Position numbers and translations under genes: made by a program. A stretch of 12,820 nt of DNA. Origin: DATBAK01 sp036787815. GTDB lineage: Bacteria > Actinomycetota > Acidimicrobiia > IMCC26256 > PALSA-610. Below are positions 7,689 through 12,820 of this stretch, piece by piece (the stretch's first letter is position 1; each line of letters begins with the position of its first letter). The stretch is taken from contig DAIQOP010000104.1 in NCBI GenBank assembly GCA_036787815.1, forward strand, positions 1-12,820, in the 5' to 3' direction. The notes below the pieces were generated by a model. It did not search any database. It was not told the origin of the DNA and was given only the letters and a program-made list of their open reading frames with translations.

Positions 7689-8813
7689 GTGATGCAACCC
7701 CCGCCGTACGGATCGGTCCCGACGTACGGCGGGCTCCGGCCCCTCGGGGTCGGCGAGATCCTCGACAACGCGATCCAGGTCTATCGCCGGAACTTCCGCG
7801 CCTTCATCACGATGACGGCCGTCGCGGTGGTGCCGATCGAGATCATCACCGTGCTCGTGAACCTGTCGGCGCGCCCGTCGTCGCACACCCAGGAGTCGAC
7901 GATCGGCGGGATCCAGTTCGGCGCGTCGTCGACCGGGCACGAGGAGGCGGTGAGACTCGGCGCATCGTTCGTCGTCATCATCCTCACGATGATCGCCGGA
8001 CGCCTCGCGATCGGCGCGTGCACGCGCGGCGTCGCCGACGCGTACCTCGGTGGAGCGAAGGCCGACGCCCGCGCGTCGCTCCGCGTCGCGTTCCGATCGC
8101 TCGGGTCGTTGCTCTGGCTCGAGCTGCTCGCGGCCCCGGCGATCGGCGTCGGCCTGCTCTTCTGCCTCGCCCCCGGCGTCTGGTTGTGGGTCTCGTGGAT
8201 CGTTGCGACGCCCGTGCTCCTCGTCGAGGGTGTTCGAGGCACGCACGCGCTCCGGCGATCGTTCCAGCTCGTGAACGGGCGCCGGTGGCCGATCCTCGGC
8301 CTCGCGATCATCGCGGCCCTGCTCGCGGGCGTGGTGTCGACGGCGCTGCGCCTCGTGCTCGTCGGCGTGATCCTCGCGACCCGCGACGCAACGAGCACCG
8401 CGTACATCGTGAGCAGTGGCGTGATCGCCGCGGTGTCGAGCCTGCTGACGACGCCGCTCGTGGCGTCGGCGTACGTGATCCTCTACTTCGACCTGCGGGT
8501 GCGTCGCGAAGGTCTCGACATGCAGATCGTGCTCAACAATCTCGACAGCACGGCCACGCCGAACGTCACACCTCCGTGGACCGGTGGACCGGCCGCACCA
8601 CCCGCGTGGGGTGCGCCGACCCCGCCGCCGCCTCCCGGTTTCTCTCCCCCTCCACCGCCGCCGCCCCCTCCTCCACCGCCCGCACCGCCCGCGCCGCCCG
8701 CACCGCCACCAGGGGACCCGGGCACTGCGCCTCCACCCCAATCAACTCCACCCCAGTCGCCCCCAACGGAATCGACTCCACCCGACTCGCCGCCGCCGGA
8801 ACCGGACCGGTGA
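7689..8813 (+). CDS. Multi-pass membrane protein with a proline-rich C-terminal tail
   Basis: This 374-residue protein has unknown function. A short Pro/Tyr N-terminus leads into RPLGVGEILDNAIQVYRRNF (17-36), a conserved opening of membrane proteins related to the glycerophosphodiester phosphodiesterase membrane domain. Hydrophobic segments follow at about 38-60, 90-113, 140-178 (probably two passes), 203-230 and 240-266. The membrane part ends in YVILYFDLRVRREG (262-275), again typical. Residues 290-374 are almost only Pro, Ala, Gly, Ser and Thr, including a run of 12 Pro, and are presumably disordered and cytoplasmic. The start may be GTG 7689 or ATG 7692. It opens the operon and overlaps the DUF4129 gene by four bases. 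The equivalent in Mycobacterium is, from memory, Rv3689. No catalytic motif is visible, so a structural or scaffold role is only a guess. Confidence 0.85.
   Translation: MMQPPPYGSVPTYGGLRPLGVGEILDNAIQVYRRNFRAFITMTAVAVVPIEIITVLVNLSARPSSHTQESTIGGIQFGASSTGHEEAVRLGASFVVIILTMIAGRLAIGACTRGVADAYLGGAKADARASLRVAFRSLGSLLWLELLAAPAIGVGLLFCLAPGVWLWVSWIVATPVLLVEGVRGTHALRRSFQLVNGRRWPILGLAIIAALLAGVVSTALRLVLVGVILATRDATSTAYIVSSGVIAAVSSLLTTPLVASAYVILYFDLRVRREGLDMQIVLNNLDSTATPNVTPPWTGGPAAPPAWGAPTPPPPPGFSPPPPPPPPPPPPAPPAPPAPPPGDPGTAPPPQSTPPQSPPTESTPPDSPPPEPDR
8615..8808 (+). repeat. Low-complexity CCN-rich stretch encoding the polyproline tail
   Basis: This stretch is dominated by CCG/CCC/CCA codons for Pro with interspersed GCN (Ala) and later TCN/ACN (Ser/Thr), including the short repeats PAPPAPPAPP and STPPQSPPTESTPPDSPP. 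It lies wholly inside the membrane-protein gene and gives a long spurious frame on each strand. Polyproline of this length normally needs EF-P for translation. Confidence 0.75.
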
Positions 8814-9417
8814 GCGCCGCGATCGATCCCACGCAGGCGCGCCACGACGCGCAGAAGATCCTCGACGGGCGCCGCTACAAGGGCGCCCCCGTGCCGCGAC
8901 CGCTCCACGGCCTCCTGCGCTGGGTCGGCGATCGCGTCTCGACCGCGACCCGCTGGATCAGCGCCCGGTTCTCGTGGCTCCCCGCTCCGGCGCGCCCGGT
9001 TCTCGGGGCCATCGTGATCGCCGTGGTCATCGCGTTCGCGGTGAGGGCGATCGTGCAGGCGCGGGCTCGCACGCGCGCCACGCGCCCCGGAACCGACCAC
9101 GGCGTGCGCCGCGACGCGCGACCCGACGACCCCGCGGCGCTCGAGGCGGCCGCGACCGACGCCGAACGGCGGGGCGACCTGGCGCTCGCAGTGCGGCTGC
9201 GGTTCCGCGCCGGGCTCCTGCGCCTCGACCGCGACGCGCACGCGATCACGTACCGACCCTCGATCCCGACCGTCGAGGTGCGCTCGGAGCTCGGGTCGCC
9301 CGCGTTCGACGAGCTCGCCGACACGTTCGAAGAGATCACCTACGGCGCCAAGCTCGCCGAACCGGCCGACCCCGTCGACGCGAAACGCGAGTGGCCCCGC
9401 GTGCTCGACGCCGCGCG
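8810..9417 (+). CDS. DUF4129 domain membrane protein (3' end lost in assembly gap)
   Basis: 202 residues are visible from GTG 8810, which overlaps the preceding stop as GTGA. The N-terminal block DPTQARHDAQKILDGRRYKG (6-25) matches the usual opening of this family. A single membrane segment lies at about 62-80 (RPVLGAIVIAVVIAFAVRA). The cytoplasmic DUF4129 domain follows at about 108-200, with the helix AERRGDLALAVRLRFRAGLLRL and the later TVEVRSEL and FEEITYG signatures. Family members are near 200-220 residues, so only a few codons are probably missing in the gap. The function is not known; the family regularly accompanies MoxR and DUF58 genes, suggesting a membrane partner of that ATPase system. 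The frame runs open through the Ns into the DUF4350 gene, but this is an artefact of arbitrary gap length and not evidence for a fusion. Confidence 0.85.
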
Positions 9418-9517
9418 NNNNNNNNNNNNNNNNNNNNNNNNNNNNNNNNNNNNNNNNNNNNNNNNNNNNNNNNNNNNNNNNNNNNNNNNNNNNNNNNNNN
9501 NNNNNNNNNNNNNNNNN
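9418..9517. other. Assembly gap of exactly 100 Ns
   Basis: One hundred consecutive Ns, the conventional placeholder for a scaffold join of unknown size. By context it should hold the last codons of the DUF4129 gene and the start, promoter-proximal region and probable first membrane segment of the DUF4350 gene. Nothing about its real length can be read from the sequence. Confidence 0.98.
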
Positions 9518-10546
9518 AGCGGGCGCCCGTCGTCGGCCTACGGAACCCAGACCGACGGGCTCGCCGCGTACGCCGATCTCCTCGGCCACGACGGTCACCC
9601 CGTCGACCGCACCCGCGGGCCGCTGAAGGCGGGCACGCTCGACCCATCGACCACGGTCGTGGTGCTCGACCCCGACACGATCAGCCGCGCCGACGCCGAC
9701 ACGCTGCTCACGTTCCTCGTCAACGGCGGACGCCTGGTGATCGGCGGCGCGAACCCGGCCTACTTCAGCGCGCTGCACGACGAGCCTCCCCGTTGGCGCT
9801 CGGGCGGACCCACCTCGTGGTCGCAGATCGACGGGTCGCTCTCGCCCATCGCGAAGGTCGTGAGCGCGGGGAACGCGCGCTTCGCGGCGATCGGCGCGAC
9901 CCACGTGCTCGTGGGCGACCCGGCCGACGCGCTCGTCACCGAGGCTCCCGTCGGGCAGGGCACGATCGTGTTCGTCGCCGATCCGGCGCCGCTACAGAAC
10001 CGCCTGCTGGCAACGGCCGACAACGCCGCGCTCGGCCTCGCGCTCGCCGGCGAGCCCGGCCGCACCGTCGTGTTCCCCGAAGGCGTGCACGGGTACGGAC
10101 CGTCGCGTGGCATCGCGGCGATCCCGACCGGTTGGAAGATCTCGCTGGTCGGCCTCGCGCTTGCCGGGCTCGTGCTCATGTGGGCGCGCGGGCACCGGCT
10201 CGGCCCGCCCGAAGACACCAGCCGGCCACTTCCCCCGCCGCGCGCCGCCTACGTCGACGCGGTGGGATCCACGCTGTCCCGCACGGGCCGGCCCGACGCC
10301 GCGCTGCAGATCGTGGCGCGCAGAGTGCGCGCCCAGATCGACGCGCGCGCGATGCCGGGCGCCGACGGCCCGCAGGGCGCGACGGGCGATCTCGACCGCG
10401 CCGAGTTCGATCGCCGAGCGCACGCAGCCGGGCTGTCCGACGACGAGATCGACGCCGTGCTGTCACCGATCACCGATGAGTCCGTGCTCGCCCTCGGGCG
10501 CGCGTTGAGCCGGGTCGTGGAATCGACCGGGAGGGAACGGCAGTGA
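9518..10546 (+). CDS. DUF4350 domain membrane protein (5' end lost in assembly gap)
   Basis: 342 C-terminal residues are visible. The first of these, SGRPSSAYGTQTDGLAAYAD, fit the DUF4350 opening, in which a Ser-rich turn precedes a GLAAYA helix. The domain then reads like a Rossmann-type beta/alpha fold (TVVVLDPDTIS, GGRLVIGGANP, GTIVFVADPAPLQNRLL), as in GldG/ThuA-like proteins, and is probably extracytoplasmic. One membrane segment follows at about 207-224 (ISLVGLALAGLVLMWARG). The C-terminal cytoplasmic part (about 235-342) is charged and helical with the Pro-rich linker RPLPPPRA. A first membrane segment is expected in the missing N-terminus. The stop overlaps the moxR start as GTGA. The function is unknown; the family goes with MoxR/DUF58, and Rv3691 is, from memory, the mycobacterial counterpart. 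Confidence 0.83.
   Translation, partial: SGRPSSAYGTQTDGLAAYADLLGHDGHPVDRTRGPLKAGTLDPSTTVVVLDPDTISRADADTLLTFLVNGGRLVIGGANPAYFSALHDEPPRWRSGGPTSWSQIDGSLSPIAKVVSAGNARFAAIGATHVLVGDPADALVTEAPVGQGTIVFVADPAPLQNRLLATADNAALGLALAGEPGRTVVFPEGVHGYGPSRGIAAIPTGWKISLVGLALAGLVLMWARGHRLGPPEDTSRPLPPPRAAYVDAVGSTLSRTGRPDAALQIVARRVRAQIDARAMPGADGPQGATGDLDRAEFDRRAHAAGLSDDEIDAVLSPITDESVLALGRALSRVVESTGRERQ
10529..10535 (+). promoter_or_regulatory. Shine-Dalgarno of moxR inside the DUF4350 gene
   Basis: GGGAGGG lies eight bases before the GTG at 10543 and supports that start, which overlaps the DUF4350 stop. It is the clearest ribosome-binding site in the operon, so MoxR may be translated independently of, or more strongly than, its neighbours. 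Confidence 0.6.
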
Positions 10547-11484
10547 GAGAGCTCCGGGACCGTGTCGTCGCCGAGGTCGCGAAGGTGGTGGTCGGGCAGG
10601 ATCACGTCGTCGACGTGCTGCTCGCCGCGACGACCGTCGGTGGGCACGTGCTGCTCGAAGGTGTGCCGGGAGTCGCCAAGACGTTGCTCGCGAACGCGTT
10701 CGCGCGGGCGCTCGGCGTCGACTTCCGGCGCGTGCAGTTCACCCCCGACATGCTGCCGTCGGATCTCACCGGCACGATGACCCTGCGCACCACGGCGAAC
10801 GGCACCGAGCTCGCGTTCCGCCCCGGGCCCGTGTTCACCAACCTCGTGCTCGCCGACGAGATCAACCGCACTCCTCCGAAGACGCAGTCCGCGTTGCTCG
10901 AAGCGATGCAGGAACGGCAGGTGACCGTCGACGGCGTCGGCCATCAGCTCCCGAGCCCGTTCCTCGTGGTCGCGACCCAGAACCCGATCGAGTACGAAGG
11001 CACGTACCCGCTGCCCGAGGCCCAGCTGGACCGCTTCCTCGCCAAGGTCGATGTCGGCTACCCGAGCGGCGCCGACGAGGTCTCGATGCTCCGCCTGCTG
11101 CATCGCGGGGTCGCGCCGGCGACGCTCACCGATGTTCGCCCGGTCGTGAGCGCCGAGGAGCTGCGCGACGCCGCGAACCGCGTCGACGCGGTGACCGTGT
11201 CTGACGACGTCATCACCTACGTCGCCGCGGTCGTGCGCCGGACCCGCGAGGTCCCCAGCGTCGCGCTCGGCGCGAGCCCGCGTGCGGCGGTGCACCTGCT
11301 GGCCGCGTCGAAGGCCGCGGCGTGCATGGTCGACCGTGCGTACGTCGTGCCCGACGACGTGCAGGCCGTGGCGCGCGCCGTGCTCCGGCACCGCCTGCTG
11401 ATCCGCCCCGAAGCCGAGCTCGAGCGTTACACGGCCGACGACGCGATCGCGAGCGCGTTGGCGTCGATACCCGTGCCGCGGTGA
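10543..11484 (+). CDS. moxR: MoxR family AAA+ ATPase
   Basis: This 313-residue cytoplasmic AAA+ ATPase is thought to act as a chaperone that remodels or activates partner proteins, often ones with a von Willebrand A-type domain. Walker A is GVPGVAKT (40-47), Walker B is LVLADEIN (101-108), sensor 1 is ATQNPIE (144-150, Asn147), the arginine finger is in QLDRF (161-165) and sensor 2 is GASPRA (243-248). The helical lid follows to the end. All nucleotide-binding and hydrolysis residues are intact and the length is normal. The GTG start is backed by GGGAGGG eight bases upstream and overlaps the DUF4350 stop by four bases. The stop overlaps the DUF58 start in the same way, so ATPase and likely client are made together. 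The target process, for example envelope maintenance or stress response, cannot be read from the sequence. Confidence 0.96.
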   Translation: MRELRDRVVAEVAKVVVGQDHVVDVLLAATTVGGHVLLEGVPGVAKTLLANAFARALGVDFRRVQFTPDMLPSDLTGTMTLRTTANGTELAFRPGPVFTNLVLADEINRTPPKTQSALLEAMQERQVTVDGVGHQLPSPFLVVATQNPIEYEGTYPLPEAQLDRFLAKVDVGYPSGADEVSMLRLLHRGVAPATLTDVRPVVSAEELRDAANRVDAVTVSDDVITYVAAVVRRTREVPSVALGASPRAAVHLLAASKAAACMVDRAYVVPDDVQAVARAVLRHRLLIRPEAELERYTADDAIASALASIPVPR

Positions 11485-12728
11485 GCCCCACCGCCCGAGC
11501 GGCGTACGCCTTGGGCGTCGTGGCGTTGCTCGCGCTCGCGCTACCGAGCGAGATCGCGCTCGCGCTGGGTGCCGTCGTGGTGATCGCGACCGTCGCCGAC
11601 GCGCTGCTCGCCCGCAAGACTCCGCGGCTCTCGCGGTCGATTCCGCCGGTGCTCGTGCGCGGTGTCGCGGCCCCGCTCGTCGTGAGCGCGGTTGGCGCCC
11701 TGCAGACGCGCGTGCGGGTGCGCCAGCCCGCGGTGCCCGACATCACGATCGACCCCCCGGAAGCGAACGGACGCCTCGAGGCCACGGTCACCGCGCGCCG
11801 CCGCGGTCGTCACCTGCTCCCGGCCGTCGCGGCGCGGCGGGTGGGTCCGCTCGGGCTGGGGAGCTGGCAGTTCGCGGGCGGCGGCGACGCCCAGGTGATC
11901 GTGTATCCCGACGTGCCCGCGGCGCGGCGCATCGTCACCGCGCTCCGCCGCGGGCGCTTCCGCGACCCCGGGCTGTTGACGCGCGGCCCGCTCGGGCTGG
12001 GCACCGAGTTCGAGACGGTGCGCGACTACCAACCCGACGACGACATCCGCCAGGTGAACTGGACGGCGACCGCGCGCACCGGACGCTCGATGAGCAACCA
12101 GTACCGCATCGAGCAGGATCGCGACGTCGTGTGCGTGCTCGACTCCGGGCGCTTGATGTCGGCGCCCATCGGCGATCGCACCCGCCTCGATGCCGCGCTC
12201 GACGCGCTCGCCGCCGTGGTGCTGGTGGCCGACGAGCTCGGCGACCGCAGCGGTGTGATCGCGTTCGACTCCGAGATCCGGCGCCGGGTCGCGACCGGTC
12301 GGCGCAACAGCGACGCGGTGATCGGCGCCGTGTTCGACCTCGAGCCGCGCGCGCTCGACAGCGACTACGAGCTCGCCTTCCGCTCCGTCGGTTCGGCCAA
12401 GCGCGCGCTCGTCGTGGTCTTCACCGATCTGCTCGACGAGTCGGCCGCCCGTTCGCTGCTCGCCGCGCTGCCACTGCTCGCCCGTCGCCACGCGGTCGTC
12501 GTGGCGTCGGTGCGCGACCCCGACGTCGATCGCGCGGTGCGGACCGCACCCCACGATCGCGGTGACGTGTACCGCGCCGCGGTCGCGCTCGATCTTCTCG
12601 ACGGCCGCGCCCGCGTCGTCGCCGAGCTGCGCCGGGCGGGCGCCGAAGTGGTCGACGCGCCACCCGTCAACCTCGCTTCGGCGTGCGTCCGCGCCTACCT
12701 CCACCTCAAATCGCGTGCCCGTATCTGA
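11481..12728 (+). CDS. DUF58 domain protein, probable MoxR partner
   Basis: This 415-residue protein begins with two closely spaced membrane helices (about 8-21 and 25-44) and otherwise faces the cytoplasm. The diagnostic DUF58 block is at 181-226: RDYQPDDDIRQVNWTATART followed by the conserved Glu (IEQDRD) and VLDSGRLM, the start of a von Willebrand A-like fold with a degenerate metal-ion site (Asp-x-Gly). Later strands VVVFTDLLDES and AVVVASVRD fit the same fold. DUF58 proteins are encoded next to MoxR in most bacteria and are regarded as its partners or clients. The GTG start overlaps the moxR stop as GTGA; a longer open frame back to 11322 lies inside moxR and is not coding. It is the last gene of the operon in this window and is followed 11 bases later by a strong hairpin. 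Confidence 0.92.
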   Translation: MSPTARAAYALGVVALLALALPSEIALALGAVVVIATVADALLARKTPRLSRSIPPVLVRGVAAPLVVSAVGALQTRVRVRQPAVPDITIDPPEANGRLEATVTARRRGRHLLPAVAARRVGPLGLGSWQFAGGGDAQVIVYPDVPAARRIVTALRRGRFRDPGLLTRGPLGLGTEFETVRDYQPDDDIRQVNWTATARTGRSMSNQYRIEQDRDVVCVLDSGRLMSAPIGDRTRLDAALDALAAVVLVADELGDRSGVIAFDSEIRRRVATGRRNSDAVIGAVFDLEPRALDSDYELAFRSVGSAKRALVVVFTDLLDESAARSLLAALPLLARRHAVVVASVRDPDVDRAVRTAPHDRGDVYRAAVALDLLDGRARVVAELRRAGAEVVDAPPVNLASACVRAYLHLKSRARI

Positions 12729-12739
12729 CGCGTAGACGT

Positions 12740-12787
12740 TCTTGGTACTGCATCGGTGTCGTGTGCGACGCCCATGCAGTACCAAGA
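12740..12787. terminator. Long near-perfect hairpin after the DUF58 gene, terminator or dispersed palindromic element
   Basis: TCTTGGTACTGCAT (12740-12753) is mirrored exactly by ATGCAGTACCAAGA (12774-12787). After one C-C mismatch the pairing continues with GGTGTCG (12755-12761) and CGACGCC (12766-12772, one G-T pair), closing on the loop TGTG. That gives 21 pairs in 48 bases. It starts 11 bases after the stop, the right place for an intrinsic terminator, but no T-tract follows. The outer arms are only about 43% G+C against roughly 70% around them. Confidence 0.65.
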
Positions 12788-12804
12788 CGGGGCGAGCGGG
12801 CCGT

Positions 12805-12810
12805 TAGCAT
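12805..12810 (+). promoter_or_regulatory. Candidate -10 box (TAGCAT) for a gene beyond the right edge
   Basis: TAGCAT is identical to the box at 6418-6423 and fits the TANNNT pattern seen before four genes in this window. It lies downstream of the terminal hairpin, so it probably starts a new transcription unit whose gene begins outside the window. No start codon is visible in the last ten bases. Confidence 0.4.
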
Positions 12811-12820
12811 CGCCGGGCAG

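Noticed and set aside
6483..8741. 752-codon minus-strand frame antisense to thiolase and the membrane protein
   Set aside because: Its composition is dominated by Arg, Asp, Glu and Gly in an unnatural way, and it covers two solid plus-strand genes, including the polyproline tail read backwards.
6923..8809. Upstream part of a very long plus-strand frame continuing into the DUF4129 gene and through the gap
   Set aside because: Before 8810 the frame is an out-of-phase reading of thiolase and the membrane protein. Protein-like sequence begins only at the GTG 8810.
11322..11480. N-terminal extension of the DUF58 gene
   Set aside because: The added residues are Arg-rich out-of-phase moxR sequence. 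The GTG at 11481 overlapping the moxR stop fits the other junctions and gives a normal membrane-helix start.

Overview
The window is about 70% G+C bacterial DNA with many GTG/TTG starts, four-base GTGA gene overlaps and TANNNT -10 boxes placed just upstream of start codons. A separate epsilon subunit on an acyl-CoA carboxylase and the MoxR/DUF58/DUF4129/DUF4350 cluster point to a high-GC actinobacterium. Acidimicrobiia is my guess for the class; this is inference, as no rRNA or other phylogenetic marker is present. A run of exactly 100 Ns (9418-9517) shows a scaffolded draft or metagenome assembly.

Left block (1-6290). A few codons of an unidentified plus-strand gene end at 38 and are followed by a strong palindrome (45-78). 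All remaining genes up to 6290 are on the minus strand. In transcription order they are: an aldehyde dehydrogenase broken by two frameshifts (6290-4799); crotonyl-CoA carboxylase/reductase (4678-3326); methylmalonyl/ethylmalonyl-CoA epimerase (3323-2901); an alpha/beta hydrolase (2897-2052); the carboxyltransferase beta subunit of an acyl-CoA carboxylase (2006-417); and a small AccE/PccE-type epsilon subunit (420-166). From ccr to the hydrolase the genes overlap or are spaced 2-3 bp apart. The carboxylase pair follows after 45 bp with its own candidate promoter.

Middle (6291-7664). A 189-bp divergent control region holds a 47-bp interrupted palindrome, a G-quadruplex-type G-run array, two TAGNAT boxes and a clear Shine-Dalgarno. 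It separates the dehydrogenase from a plus-strand acetyl-CoA C-acetyltransferase (thiolase). Thiolase, Ccr, epimerase and a propionyl-CoA carboxylase-type enzyme together fit acetyl-CoA assimilation by the ethylmalonyl-CoA pathway or supply of C4/C5 dicarboxyl-CoA extender units. Ethylmalonyl-CoA mutase and the lower-pathway enzymes are not in the window, so the full pathway is inferred only.

Right block (7689-12728). A plus-strand operon encodes a multi-pass membrane protein with a polyproline tail, a DUF4129 protein (3' end lost in the gap), a DUF4350 protein (5' end lost in the gap), a MoxR AAA+ ATPase and a DUF58 protein. All three visible gene junctions are GTGA overlaps, so translation is probably coupled. 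The order matches, from memory, mycobacterial Rv3689-Rv3693 (moxR2 locus). The operon ends at a long near-perfect hairpin (12740-12787), after which a TAGCAT box probably starts a gene beyond the window edge. No stretch over 300 bases lacks a gene. The most reviewable items are the double frameshift, the hydrolase inside the carboxylation operon, the Val at the carboxylase specificity position, the divergent palindrome and the terminal hairpin.
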